Assembly: GCA_958449275.1 (NCBI GenBank)
Contig: CAUDHE010000013.1
Span: 1 to 35,738, forward strand
Source: an uncultured Alistipes sp.
Lineage (GTDB): Bacteria; Bacteroidota; Bacteroidia; Bacteroidales; Rikenellaceae
DNA length: 35,738 nt
Direction: 5' to 3'
The position numbers were made by a program, and so were the translations under genes. Shown piece after piece: positions 23,329 through 31,044 of the stretch (position 1 is the first letter of the stretch; each line of letters opens with the position of its first letter). The notes beneath the pieces were generated by a model. It ran no database searches, was not told the origin of the DNA, and was given only the letters and a program-made list of their open reading frames with translations.

Positions 23329-23336
23329 TACTTTTG
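23329..23336 (+). promoter_or_regulatory. -7 box for gyrA
   Basis: TACTTTTG matches TAnnTTTG, 48 bases before the gyrA ATG. The best upstream element is a TTGG-like sequence 19 bp away (23306-23309), weaker than the consensus. Confidence 0.55.
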
Positions 23337-23384
23337 TTTACTTAAAAATGCGCTTTTGCACATTAAACGGTAAATAGATTAAAC

Positions 23385-25946
23385 ATGTTGACTGAAGAAG
23401 AAAAGAATGCCGGATTGGAGGGAAAGATAATCCCTATCAATATAGAGGAGCAGATGAAGTCGGCTTATATCGACTATTCGATGTCGGTTATCGTGTCTCG
23501 AGCGTTGCCCGATGTGCGCGACGGCTTGAAGCCCGTGCACCGACGCATACTTTACGATATGAGTGCCGAGTTGAATCTCTATTCCGATAAACCTACCCGT
23601 AAGTCGGCCCGTATAGTCGGCGACGTGCTCGGTAAGTTCCATCCCCATGGCGACAGCTCGGTTTATGAGGCTATGGTGCGTATGGCGCAGGATTGGGCCA
23701 TGCGTTATCCGCTGGTGGAAGGTCAGGGTAACTTCGGTTCGATGGACGGCGACTCTGCCGCCGCCATGCGTTACACCGAGGCGCGCATGCAGAAAATCAC
23801 CGACGAGGTGATGGCCGATATCGACAAAGAGACCATCGACTGGACCACCAACTTCGACGATACCATAAAGGAACCCACCGTCCTGCCCACCAAAATCCCG
23901 TTGCTGCTGGTGAACGGCGCGAGCGGTATCGCCGTGGGTATGGCCACCAACATGGCGCCGCACAATCTGGGCGAGGTCGTGGATGCCTGCTGTGCCTATA
24001 TCGACAACCCCGATTGCGAGTGCGAGGAGTTGCTTCAATACGTGAAGGGTCCCGACTTCCCTACGGGAGCCTTGATCTACGGTTACGAGGGCGTCAAGGA
24101 GGCTCTGCTCACCGGCCGCGGCCGCGTGCTGATGCGTGCCCGCACCGAGATAGAGACCACGGCGAGCGGCCGCGAGTGTATCATCGTGAGCGAGATACCC
24201 TACATGGTCAACAAGGCCGAGATGATTAAGAAGATCGGCGAGCTGGTCAACGAGAAGAAGATAGAGGGTATTTCGTACATCAACGACGAGAGCGACCGCA
24301 ACGGTCTGCGCATCACCATCTTCCTGAAGCATGACGCTTCGGCCAACGTGGTGCTCAACACGCTGTTCAAGAACACGCAGTTGCAGACATCGTTCGCCGT
24401 GAACAATATCGCGCTGGTCAACGGCCGTCCGATGCTGCTCAATCTGAAGGATCTCATAAAGCATTTCGTCGAGCATCGTCACGACGTGATCGTGCGCCGC
24501 ACGCGCTTCGATCTGAAGAAGGCGCAGGACCGCATGCACATCGTTCAGGGACTGCTCATCGCGCAGGACAATATCGACGAGGTGGTGCACATCATCCGTT
24601 CGTCAAAGAATATCGACGAGGCCAAGTCGACTCTCATGGATCGTTTCGGGCTGAGCGACATCCAGGCTGCCGCCATCGTCGACATGCGTCTGCGTGCGTT
24701 GACGGGACTGGAGCGCGACAAGCTGGAGGCCGAGCGCAACGAGCTGGAGCGTCAGATAGCCTATTTCAACGATGTGCTGGGCAGTGTGGATATGCAGATG
24801 CAGATCGTGAAGGACGAGCTGGTCGAGATGAAGCAGACTTACGGCGACGAACGCCGTACCGAGATAATCTACTCTTCGGAGGAGTTCAATCCCGAGGATT
24901 TCTATGCCGACGACGACATGGTGATTACCATTTCGCACTTGGGATATATCAAACGTACTCCGCTGGCCGAGTACCGCACTCAGAACCGCGGCGGTGTGGG
25001 CGTGAAGGGCAGTGCTACGCGCGACGAGGATTTCATAGAGCACATCTACGTGGCCTCGATGCACAATACTATGATGTTTTTCACCGAAAAGGGTCGTTGC
25101 TACTGGCTCAAGGTATACCAGATCCCCGAGGGTACGCGCGCATCGAAAGGCCGCGCCATACAGAACATCATTCAGATCGAGCCCGACGACAAGGTGCGCG
25201 CATATATCAACACCAAGAATCTCAACGATGCCGAGTATATAGACAATAATTACATCGTCATGTGTACCCGCGAAGGTGTCATCAAGAAGACCAAGCTCGA
25301 GGCGTATTCGCGTCCGCGTCAGAATGGCGTGAACGCCATCGTGATTCGCGAGGGCGACCGTCTGATCGAGGCCAAGATTACGAGCGGAAACGCCGAGATC
25401 ATGATCGCGGCGCGCGGCGGCAAGGCCATCCGTTTCAACGAAAACACTGTGCGTCCCATAGGCCGCGTAGGTGCGGGTGTGCGCGGTATAGCGCTCGACG
25501 AGGGCGACGAGGTGGTAGGTATGATCTGCATCGAACCCGATGTGAAGAAAGATGTGCTGGTGCTGTCGGAAAACGGCTACGGCAAGCGTACCGATCTGGA
25601 CGAATATCGTATCACCAACCGCGGCGGCAAGGGTGTCAAGACGATCAACATCACCGAGAAGACGGGCGAACTGATCTCGATCCAGTCGGTGACGGACGAT
25701 AACGATCTGATGATAATCAACCGTTCGGGCGTGACTATCCGCACCGAGGTGTCGCAGATCCGTCTGGCAGGCCGCGCTACGCAGGGCGTACGCATAATCA
25801 ATCTGCGCGACGGCGATGCCATAGCGTCGGTCATGGCCGTTCCCGCGAGCGAGGAGGAAGAGACCGCCGCGGAAGAGGGCACAGTGGTTGCAGATAACGG
25901 CGAAACGACGGCCGATAACGCCGCGAATGCCGAGAACAAGGAGTAA
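23385..25946 (+). CDS. gyrA: DNA gyrase subunit A, 853 aa
   Basis: This is the DNA-cleaving subunit of gyrase, which introduces negative supercoils. It has the N-terminal SYIDYSMSVIVSRALPDVRDGLKP-type block (read in parts), the quinolone region HPHGDSSVYEAM with Ser91 and Glu95 at the E. coli 83 and 87 positions, and catalytic Tyr130 in AAMRYTEARM. The C-terminal pinwheel contains the GyrA box QNRGGVG, which separates it from ParC. The tail is acidic (EEEETAAEEG onward). The quinolone-pocket residues are of the unmutated type. gyrB is not in the window. Confidence 0.97.
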   Translation: MLTEEEKNAGLEGKIIPINIEEQMKSAYIDYSMSVIVSRALPDVRDGLKPVHRRILYDMSAELNLYSDKPTRKSARIVGDVLGKFHPHGDSSVYEAMVRMAQDWAMRYPLVEGQGNFGSMDGDSAAAMRYTEARMQKITDEVMADIDKETIDWTTNFDDTIKEPTVLPTKIPLLLVNGASGIAVGMATNMAPHNLGEVVDACCAYIDNPDCECEELLQYVKGPDFPTGALIYGYEGVKEALLTGRGRVLMRARTEIETTASGRECIIVSEIPYMVNKAEMIKKIGELVNEKKIEGISYINDESDRNGLRITIFLKHDASANVVLNTLFKNTQLQTSFAVNNIALVNGRPMLLNLKDLIKHFVEHRHDVIVRRTRFDLKKAQDRMHIVQGLLIAQDNIDEVVHIIRSSKNIDEAKSTLMDRFGLSDIQAAAIVDMRLRALTGLERDKLEAERNELERQIAYFNDVLGSVDMQMQIVKDELVEMKQTYGDERRTEIIYSSEEFNPEDFYADDDMVITISHLGYIKRTPLAEYRTQNRGGVGVKGSATRDEDFIEHIYVASMHNTMMFFTEKGRCYWLKVYQIPEGTRASKGRAIQNIIQIEPDDKVRAYINTKNLNDAEYIDNNYIVMCTREGVIKKTKLEAYSRPRQNGVNAIVIREGDRLIEAKITSGNAEIMIAARGGKAIRFNENTVRPIGRVGAGVRGIALDEGDEVVGMICIEPDVKKDVLVLSENGYGKRTDLDEYRITNRGGKGVKTINITEKTGELISIQSVTDDNDLMIINRSGVTIRTEVSQIRLAGRATQGVRIINLRDGDAIASVMAVPASEEEETAAEEGTVVADNGETTADNAANAENKE

Positions 25947-25993
25947 GGACAATAAACATATTAAAGAACACGTTTTTCATTAAAAGATTAATT

Positions 25994-27358
25994 ATGAAAA
26001 AATTGATTTTCGCGGTGATGGCCGTAACGTTTATGGCGGCACCAATGGCAAATGCGCAGAAGGTCAACAAGGACGCGATTTTGTCGAAACTGGCGAAATG
26101 CGATGCCGATGTGGCCGACGCGAAGAAGGGGGCGAAAGCCGCTACGTGGATCAATCGCGGCAAGGCCTATTACGAGGCTGCGGCCGCACCCACGAAGGAT
26201 ATCTATCAGGATATGGATATGGCTATGGCTTCGGTGAATTTGGGTAAACCCGATGCTACCGCCGAGGGTGTGGTGGTTAACGGCAATCCTTACACCGAAA
26301 TGGTGTATCCGTGGTTCAAACTCTATGTGGCCAACGGTAAGATCGTCACATGGATCCCGACGCAGCAGGTTAAGGACGAGGATCTGGCCGCAGTGGCCGT
26401 AGCTTCGTACAACAAGGCTTACGAACTGGACAACAAGAGCCGCGACAAGGTGATGGAGGGTCTGAAGCAGATCGAGAACTATTACTCGCAGAGCGGTAAC
26501 GTGAATATGGGTGCAGGTCGCTACGGCGAGGCTGCATACGACTTCGCTTCGGCTTATGCCGTGCAGGAGAGCCCCGCTTTCACGGGCGAGAAGAATCCCT
26601 CGTACCTCTACTATGCGGGTTACCTCTACGTAGTGGACGGTGCCGAGCACAAGGAGTCGTTCGCCAAGGGTGCCGATGCGCTGAACAAGGCTTTGGAGGC
26701 AGGTTATGCCGATGAGGAGGGTAATATCTACTACTACCTCTACCATGCGTATTTCGGTCAGACCGATTCTCCCGTCCGCGCAGCCAACATGCAGCGTGCC
26801 AAGAATATGCTGATGGAAGGCCTGGCCAAGTTCCCGAAGAACGACCGTATCATCGAGGGTCTTATCAATGTCTATACCGTCGAGAGTTCGGTGGGTGATC
26901 CTACGGAGTTGATCGAAATGGTCGACGGCGCTTTGCAGCGCGATCCCAAGAGCAAGGATCTCTGGTTCGGCCGCGGACGTATCTTCTTCAGCCTTAAGAA
27001 CTACGAGGAGAGCATCGCGTCATTCAAGAAGGTTGTGGAGATCGATCCCACCGACGCTCAGGCCATGTTCTACATCGGTTACTTCTACATAGCTCGCGCC
27101 GACGGCATGAACGAGGATATGAACAAACGCGACTACAAGAGCAATACCGCATGGAAAGAGGATCAGCAGAAGGTGACCGAGGCCTATATGGAGGCTGTTC
27201 CCTATTTGGAGAAGGCATACGAGTTGAATCCCAACGACAAACGTACTGTCGAGTCGCTGAAAGCCCTTACGTTCCGTCTGCGCGACGAGGACGGCATGCA
27301 GGCCAAGTACGAGAAGTACAACAAGGCATTCGAGGAGTTGAATGCCAAGGGGCAATAA
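25994..27358 (+). CDS. secreted tetratricopeptide-repeat protein, 454 aa
   Basis: A signal peptide (residues 1-21, ending ANAQ) is followed by TPR-like helical repeats. Clear units are AAVAVASYNKAYELD, SKDLWFGRGRIFFSLKNYEE followed by SIASFKKVVEIDPTDAQAMF, and YMEAVPYLEKAYELNPNDKR near the C-terminus. The protein is therefore periplasmic or outer-membrane associated and likely a protein-protein interaction scaffold. It starts 47 bases after gyrA with no clear promoter between, so it may be read through from gyrA, and it ends at a strong terminator. A catalytic domain is absent. Its partner is unknown. Confidence 0.85.
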   Translation: MKKLIFAVMAVTFMAAPMANAQKVNKDAILSKLAKCDADVADAKKGAKAATWINRGKAYYEAAAAPTKDIYQDMDMAMASVNLGKPDATAEGVVVNGNPYTEMVYPWFKLYVANGKIVTWIPTQQVKDEDLAAVAVASYNKAYELDNKSRDKVMEGLKQIENYYSQSGNVNMGAGRYGEAAYDFASAYAVQESPAFTGEKNPSYLYYAGYLYVVDGAEHKESFAKGADALNKALEAGYADEEGNIYYYLYHAYFGQTDSPVRAANMQRAKNMLMEGLAKFPKNDRIIEGLINVYTVESSVGDPTELIEMVDGALQRDPKSKDLWFGRGRIFFSLKNYEESIASFKKVVEIDPTDAQAMFYIGYFYIARADGMNEDMNKRDYKSNTAWKEDQQKVTEAYMEAVPYLEKAYELNPNDKRTVESLKALTFRLRDEDGMQAKYEKYNKAFEELNAKGQ

Positions 27359-27381
27359 ATATAATTTTTAGGGTTGATAGA

Positions 27382-27414
27382 AAGTTGTCCGACATTGTCG
27401 GGCAACTTTTTTTT
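27382..27414 (+). terminator. rho-independent terminator after the TPR protein gene
   Basis: AAGTTGTCCGACA (27382-27394) pairs with TGTCGGGCAACTT (27396-27408, one wobble), followed by a long T-run. Confidence 0.9.
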
Positions 27415-27485
27415 CGTACATGGGCCGCGGGGTATGGAGCTATTATGAATTTTATTTATTTGGAGTTTAATAAAATTGAATGAAA

Positions 27486-27517
27486 TTTGCATTTTATTAA
27501 ATGTTGTATTAATTTTG
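27486..27517 (+). promoter_or_regulatory. consensus promoter for the DUF2089 gene
   Basis: TTTG (27486-27489), exactly 20 bp, then TAATTTTG (27510-27517). The ATG at 27538 follows 20 bases later. The position of this promoter rules out a start codon at 27487. Confidence 0.8.
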
Positions 27518-27537
27518 TCGTAAGACGTATTGATATT

Positions 27538-27810
27538 ATGGAAAAGAGATTGCCTAAAATTTGTCCGTCGTGCGGCGGGATTCTGCGGGTGCATACCATG
27601 TATTGCGCTGCTTGCGATACGAGTATCGAAGGAGATTATCGGTTGCCGGCGTTGATGCGTCTGTCGGAGGATGATTTGCGGTTCGTACACGATTTCGTAC
27701 TTTGCCGCGGATCTCTCAAGGAACTGGCCTCGCGCATGGGGCTGAGCTATCCTACGGTGCGCAACCGATTGGACGATGTCATTGCCGTATTGAACCGTGC
27801 GGAGGTCTGA
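27538..27810 (+). CDS. DUF2089-family zinc-ribbon/HTH protein, 90 aa
   Basis: The N-terminus has a zinc-ribbon pattern, CPSC (Cys9, Cys12) and CAAC (Cys23, Cys26). It is followed by LPALMRLSEDDLRFVHDFVL and a helix-turn-helix-like segment (GSLKELASRMGLSYPTVRNR) that suggests DNA binding. This arrangement matches DUF2089, which is uncharacterised. It lies in a two-gene unit with the membrane protein starting 42 bases downstream, so it may regulate that gene or respond together with it. I chose ATG 27538, because upstream codons fall in the promoter. Confidence 0.85.
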   Translation: MEKRLPKICPSCGGILRVHTMYCAACDTSIEGDYRLPALMRLSEDDLRFVHDFVLCRGSLKELASRMGLSYPTVRNRLDDVIAVLNRAEV

Positions 27811-27852
27811 TTTGCAGTTTCGGATGTTTGCAACTCGATAAATATTAAATAT

Positions 27853-28416
27853 ATGATGAACAAGATTCTCAATCCGTTTCGTTTTTTGCCGTTGCGCAAG
27901 GCGTTGTGCTGGGGCATAGCGGCAGCGATACTTACTTCGGTGCTGTTTTGGCAGGCGGGGTTGCGTCTGACCTCGCTTACGCAGATTAATTTTGCGGGCG
28001 ACCATCTGTTGCAGGCCGCTGCGCGTCAATTGACAGCATGGGCCGTGTTCGCCGTAGTACTTTATCTCGCGGGTGTGGCGGCCTCGTCGTCCAAAATTAG
28101 ATTTTGGGACGTCGTGGCATTCAATCTCTTCGCACGTATACCTTTCGATTTGTCGATGACCGTATTTCTGATTCCCAAGGTGCGCAGCGTAATGGGGCTG
28201 CTGACCGACGGAAGCATCGATACGGCCCTCAAATACCCGATAACGGTTACGGTGATAGGGGTGGTGTCGATGCTGTTTTTTATTTGGTATATCTTGTGGA
28301 GTTATAAGGCTTTCGCCGAATCGACCAATCTGAAGAACGGCAAGGGTGCAGGCATATTCATCGTCTGTTTCATAGTGGCCTACGTGGCGTCGATCTGTCT
28401 GCTGAGATTGATTTGA
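27853..28416 (+). CDS. polytopic membrane protein, YIP1-like, 187 aa
   Basis: Five hydrophobic segments are visible: ALCWGIAAAILTSVLFWQA, LTAWAVFAVVLYLAGVAA, VVAFNLFARIPFDLSMTVFL, YPITVTVIGVVSMLFFIWYI and GIFIVCFIVAYVASICLLRL. This layout, with a conserved-looking NxxARIPxxL in the middle helix, resembles Yip1-domain proteins of Bacteroidetes; the assignment is tentative. It follows the DUF2089 gene in the same transcript. No enzymatic motif is present. A hairpin shared with the convergent gene follows. Confidence 0.7.
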   Translation: MMNKILNPFRFLPLRKALCWGIAAAILTSVLFWQAGLRLTSLTQINFAGDHLLQAAARQLTAWAVFAVVLYLAGVAASSSKIRFWDVVAFNLFARIPFDLSMTVFLIPKVRSVMGLLTDGSIDTALKYPITVTVIGVVSMLFFIWYILWSYKAFAESTNLKNGKGAGIFIVCFIVAYVASICLLRLI

Positions 28417-28433
28417 CCGATGGCCGATATACG

Positions 28434-28474
28434 AAACCGAGTCCTCGGATTGTGAAATTCCGAAGACTCGGTTT
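28434..28474. terminator. hairpin between convergent genes, possibly bidirectional
   Basis: AAACCGAGTC (28434-28443) pairs with GACTCGGTTT (28465-28474), with an inner TCGGA/TCCGA extension. The T-run is short on both strands, so termination strength is uncertain. Confidence 0.65.
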
Positions 28475-28500
28475 GTTATTGCATTCGATATACGATATCG

Positions 28501-29253
28501 TCAAAACGTCACGTCGGCCACTATGGGGCGGTGATCCGATTCTACGACAGCCTCGATAACCTTATGATCGACGACATTGCCCGACGAATGCGCATTCTTG
28601 TATCGACATATGTAATCGATCTCGATGTCGGGTTTGTCGGCGGGAAAGGTGAGGTTTCCGCCACTCTTTTCGAATACATCGAATCGTTCACGCAGCACGC
28701 GCATCGCCTCCTCGTCGGGCTCGGCATTGAAATCGCCAGCCAAGAATGCGGGTTTGTCGAGTTTGGCGAATTCGTCGAGAATTATTTTCGCATCGCTCAC
28801 CCGATCTTCGGCATTCAGAGACAGATGAGTCGAACAATAATAGTAATCGGGCAGCTCCACGATCAACAGCGAACGCGGTTCCGATCGGCACGGCAGCGGT
28901 ATTCTGCGGAACGACAACGGTTTCTCGCGCGTCAGCATGCCTATGCCGTATTTTCCGCCGCGATAATCTATCGAAGCGGCGTAAATCGGGTACATGTTCG
29001 TCCGTTCGGCCAGATTGCGCAACACGTCCTGCTCGGGATATCGCGCCGTCATGCTGTCCAACTCCTGAACGGCTACGACGTCGGGGGCGGCATCGTTTAT
29101 GACACGTGCAACTCTGTCGTAGGAGATCTCGCCGTCGAGGCCCATGCAGTTGCGGACATTGTAACTCATCAGGCGGGCTTGATGGCGGGGGCCGCCGCAT
29201 GCCGCGAAAAACATTGCGACCGAAATCGCGAGAATAATCGTTGTGCGTTTCAT
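28501..29253 (-). CDS. endonuclease/exonuclease/phosphatase-family lipoprotein, 250 aa
   Basis: The signal ends FFAAC, with Cys19 as the lipidated residue, so the enzyme is anchored in the envelope. The fold motifs are SYNVRN (metal-binding Asn), VAVQELDS (catalytic Glu), STHLSL, AGDFNAEP (catalytic Asp and Asn) and ESDHRPI (catalytic Asp-His). Members cleave phosphodiester or phosphomonoester bonds in nucleic acids, phosphoinositides or sphingolipids. A secreted lipoprotein form favours an extracellular or periplasmic substrate. I chose ATG 29253: the 18 upstream codons cover the promoter and would place charged residues before the signal. The gene is divergent from the SPFH gene. Confidence 0.88.
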   Translation of the reverse strand: MKRTTIILAISVAMFFAACGGPRHQARLMSYNVRNCMGLDGEISYDRVARVINDAAPDVVAVQELDSMTARYPEQDVLRNLAERTNMYPIYAASIDYRGGKYGIGMLTREKPLSFRRIPLPCRSEPRSLLIVELPDYYYCSTHLSLNAEDRVSDAKIILDEFAKLDKPAFLAGDFNAEPDEEAMRVLRERFDVFEKSGGNLTFPADKPDIEIDYICRYKNAHSSGNVVDHKVIEAVVESDHRPIVADVTF

Positions 29254-29276
29254 GATATTGTTATGGTAAATCTTTG

Positions 29277-29308
29277 TAAAGATATCATTTGGCCGAATAA
29301 TAACCAAA
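29277..29308 (-). promoter_or_regulatory. promoter for the phosphatase-family lipoprotein gene, with overlapping palindrome
   Basis: On the minus strand, TTTG (29308-29305), 20 bp, then TATCTTTA (29284-29277), one base from consensus. The -7 box overlaps the 14-base palindrome ATCTTTGTAAAGAT (29270-29283), a possible operator. Confidence 0.65.
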
Positions 29309-29322
29309 AAAAATCGTTTTTA

Positions 29323-29354
29323 TTTGCGTGTGCCGGTTTTGTGTCATATCTTTG
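29323..29354 (+). promoter_or_regulatory. consensus promoter for the SPFH operon
   Basis: TTTG (29323-29326), exactly 20 bp, TATCTTTG (29347-29354), then 38 bases to the ATG at 29393. It is back to back with the minus-strand promoter at 29277-29308. Confidence 0.85.
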
Positions 29355-29392
29355 TGATATCAAAATAGTATCATCAAAAAAATAACTGCACC

Positions 29393-30331
29393 ATGAAAAA
29401 CGGAAATTACGAGTACACGGGATGGAAAGCCAACGGTTTCGTGGCCCTGGCTCTCATATTGATCGGTATCGTCGCATCGATCTTCGTCATAGGATTCGGG
29501 GTCATGTACAATTTCGATTTGGTCATAGCGTTGGGAATCATGGCCGTAATGTTCTGTCTGCTGTGCACCAAAGGCTTTATCCTAATGGAGCCCAACGAGG
29601 CTCGCGTGCTGACATTCTTCGGCAAGTATCGCGGATCGTTCTACGACACGGGTTACTGGTGGGTCAATTTCCTGATGTCGGCGAAAAGGATATCGCTGCG
29701 TGCCCGCAACCTCAATGCCGAGCCCATAAAGGTGAATGACAAGACGGGCAACCCCATAATGATCGGTTTGGTGCTGGTGTGGCGACTCAAGCGCGACGAG
29801 ATCTATCGTTCGGTGTTCGACATCGACGTATCGGCCAACGCGCAGGGGCAAGTGTCGCAAAGCGCACGCATGAACATGCTTGAGAATTTCGTGTCGGTGC
29901 AGAGCGACGCAGCGTTGCGCCAGGTGGCAGGTTACTATGCCTACGACAATAACGGCACCGCGGGCGACGAGGTCACGCTGCGCAGCAGCAGCGAGGAGAT
30001 CAACGAGGTTCTCGAAGCACGTCTGTCCGAGCGTCTGTCCATAGCGGGCATCGAAGTGGTGGAGGCACGCATCAATTATCTGGCATACGCTCCCGAGATT
30101 GCCGCCGTGATGCTGCGTCGCCAACAGGCCGACGCCATAATATCGGCCCGGGAAAAGATCGTCGAGGGGGCCGTGTCGATGGTCAAGATGGCTCTCGACC
30201 GTTTGGCCGACGACGGAGTCGTGGAGCTGGACGAGGAGCGTAGGGCGGCTATGGTTACCAATTTGCTGGTCGTTCTCTGCGGCGACGAGGGGGCGCAGCC
30301 CGTGGTGAATGCGGGGACGTTGCATCATTAA
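29393..30331 (+). CDS. SPFH (band 7/stomatin-like) membrane protein, 312 aa
   Basis: Two N-terminal membrane segments (about residues 15-60, VALALILIGIVASIFVIGFG and VIALGIMAVMFCLLC) are followed by the SPFH entry motif MEPNEARVLTFFGKYRG and the band-7 beta/alpha domain. A helical region follows (about 190-280), with the ARLSERLSIAGIEVVEARI-type and RRQQADAIISAREKIVEGAV segments that form coiled coils in stomatins. These proteins build ring or cage scaffolds in membranes. No NfeD partner is present. The next gene, 9 bases on, encodes a ribbon-helix-helix protein, a pairing I recall as recurrent in Bacteroidales. The cellular role is not established. Confidence 0.9.
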   Translation: MKNGNYEYTGWKANGFVALALILIGIVASIFVIGFGVMYNFDLVIALGIMAVMFCLLCTKGFILMEPNEARVLTFFGKYRGSFYDTGYWWVNFLMSAKRISLRARNLNAEPIKVNDKTGNPIMIGLVLVWRLKRDEIYRSVFDIDVSANAQGQVSQSARMNMLENFVSVQSDAALRQVAGYYAYDNNGTAGDEVTLRSSSEEINEVLEARLSERLSIAGIEVVEARINYLAYAPEIAAVMLRRQQADAIISAREKIVEGAVSMVKMALDRLADDGVVELDEERRAAMVTNLLVVLCGDEGAQPVVNAGTLHH

Positions 30332-30340
30332 CGGCGCGAA

Positions 30341-30556
30341 ATGGCGAAATCGAACGGGAACAAAAGTTTCGTATTGCGAATAGATGCCGCGACGATGGAT
30401 GCGCTGGAGCATTGGGCCGAGGATGAATTCCGCAGCATTAACGGACAGTTGCAATGGATCATCGCCGACGCCTTGCGTCGCAGCGGCCGCTTGAAAACGT
30501 ATCGCGAAGAAGAAAATGCGGCCGCTGCGGGCGGTGACGAAACGAAAGATAATTGA
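30341..30556 (+). CDS. Arc/ribbon-helix-helix-like protein, 71 aa
   Basis: The pattern SFVLRIDAATMDALEHWAED followed by EFRSINGQLQWIIADALRRS is that of Arc-type ribbon-helix-helix proteins: a beta strand, a first helix, a short turn and a second helix. Such proteins bind DNA as dimers and often repress their own operon. The tail is acidic and Ala-rich. It starts 9 bases after the SPFH gene and is surely co-transcribed with it. No toxin gene follows, so a toxin-antitoxin role is not supported. Confidence 0.85.
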   Translation: MAKSNGNKSFVLRIDAATMDALEHWAEDEFRSINGQLQWIIADALRRSGRLKTYREEENAAAAGGDETKDN

Positions 30557-30570
30557 CAGATACCGAGAAG

Positions 30571-30600
30571 GCGACTCGCGGAGTCGCGCGGGGCGCAGTT
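30571..30600. repeat. short hairpin repeat, GCGACTC/GAGTCGC type (first copy)
   Basis: GCGACTC (30571-30577) pairs with GAGTCGC (30581-30587), followed by GCGGGGCGCAGT. The same hairpin and tail recur at 32690-32718. It lies in the 69-base gap between the RHH gene and the next membrane protein. Confidence 0.65.
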
Positions 30601-30625
30601 TCGTCTACTGTAAAACGTTAATATT

Positions 30626-31027
30626 ATGAATACTACCGAAAAATGGTTCGTGCGGTCGTGTGCTTTGCTGTCGCTGACGGGTTTGGCCGTACACAAAATG
30701 GCTGCTCATTATGCCGAAGCGCCTTGCGGTCGCGGGTTGGAGGTGCTCGATGATATGCTCCTGGTTGCGATCCTGCCGTTGTCGGCGATATTGGTCGTAT
30801 ACAAAAGCGTGAACATATGGCGCCGAAGTCCCAGACTTTGGTGGCGAAAATGCAGGCGGTTCGCTTTTTGGTTCGGCATCTCGATCGGTACGATCCCGAC
30901 GATCGTAATAGGTTGCGTGAAGGGCGATTGGTCGGATATTCCCGATGTATTGTGCGTAGCCGTCACGTCGTTGCTTATTGCGGCCGTAGCGCACGTCAGA
31001 TTGAGGCGTATGAGTTGCGTATCGTAA
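30626..31027 (+). CDS. small polytopic membrane protein, 133 aa
   Basis: I do not recognise the family. Four hydrophobic segments are visible: FVRSCALLSLTGLAVHKMAA, LLVAILPLSAILVVYKSVNI, FAFWFGISIGTIPTIVIGCV and VLCVAVTSLLIAAVAHVRL, with a strongly basic loop (WRRSPRLWWRKCRRF) between the second and third that should face the cytoplasm. It starts at ATG 30626 and ends 17 bases before the sirtuin ATG, so the two may share a transcript. No functional motif. Confidence 0.7.
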   Translation: MNTTEKWFVRSCALLSLTGLAVHKMAAHYAEAPCGRGLEVLDDMLLVAILPLSAILVVYKSVNIWRRSPRLWWRKCRRFAFWFGISIGTIPTIVIGCVKGDWSDIPDVLCVAVTSLLIAAVAHVRLRRMSCVS

Positions 31028-31044
31028 GTAAAACGGAGATTTGC

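Larger units (their letters stand above)
23040..23384. other. 345-base intergenic region between lolA and gyrA
   Basis: No gene is supported here. The region holds a full copy of the dispersed palindromic repeat (23050-23129), a rho-independent terminator (23193-23220) and, after an AT-rich stretch, the gyrA -7 box (23329-23336). Confidence 0.75.

Noticed and set aside
23189..23377. A 62-codon plus-strand frame between lolA and gyrA
   Set aside because: It crosses the terminator hairpin and the gyrA promoter and has no conserved pattern.
24603..25952. A 449-codon minus-strand open frame opposite gyrA
   Set aside because: Antisense shadow of gyrA with low-complexity His/Val/Arg composition.
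30341..31027. A toxin-antitoxin pair made of the ribbon-helix-helix protein and the next membrane protein
   Set aside because: The downstream protein is a polytopic membrane protein of 133 residues 70 bases away behind a hairpin repeat, not a typical toxin; the tight linkage is with the SPFH gene.
30817..31044. An N-terminal extension of the sirtuin by 76 codons
   Set aside because: It lies in another frame of the preceding membrane-protein gene, and the Rossmann motif GAGVSADSG sits at its normal distance from the ATG at 31045.
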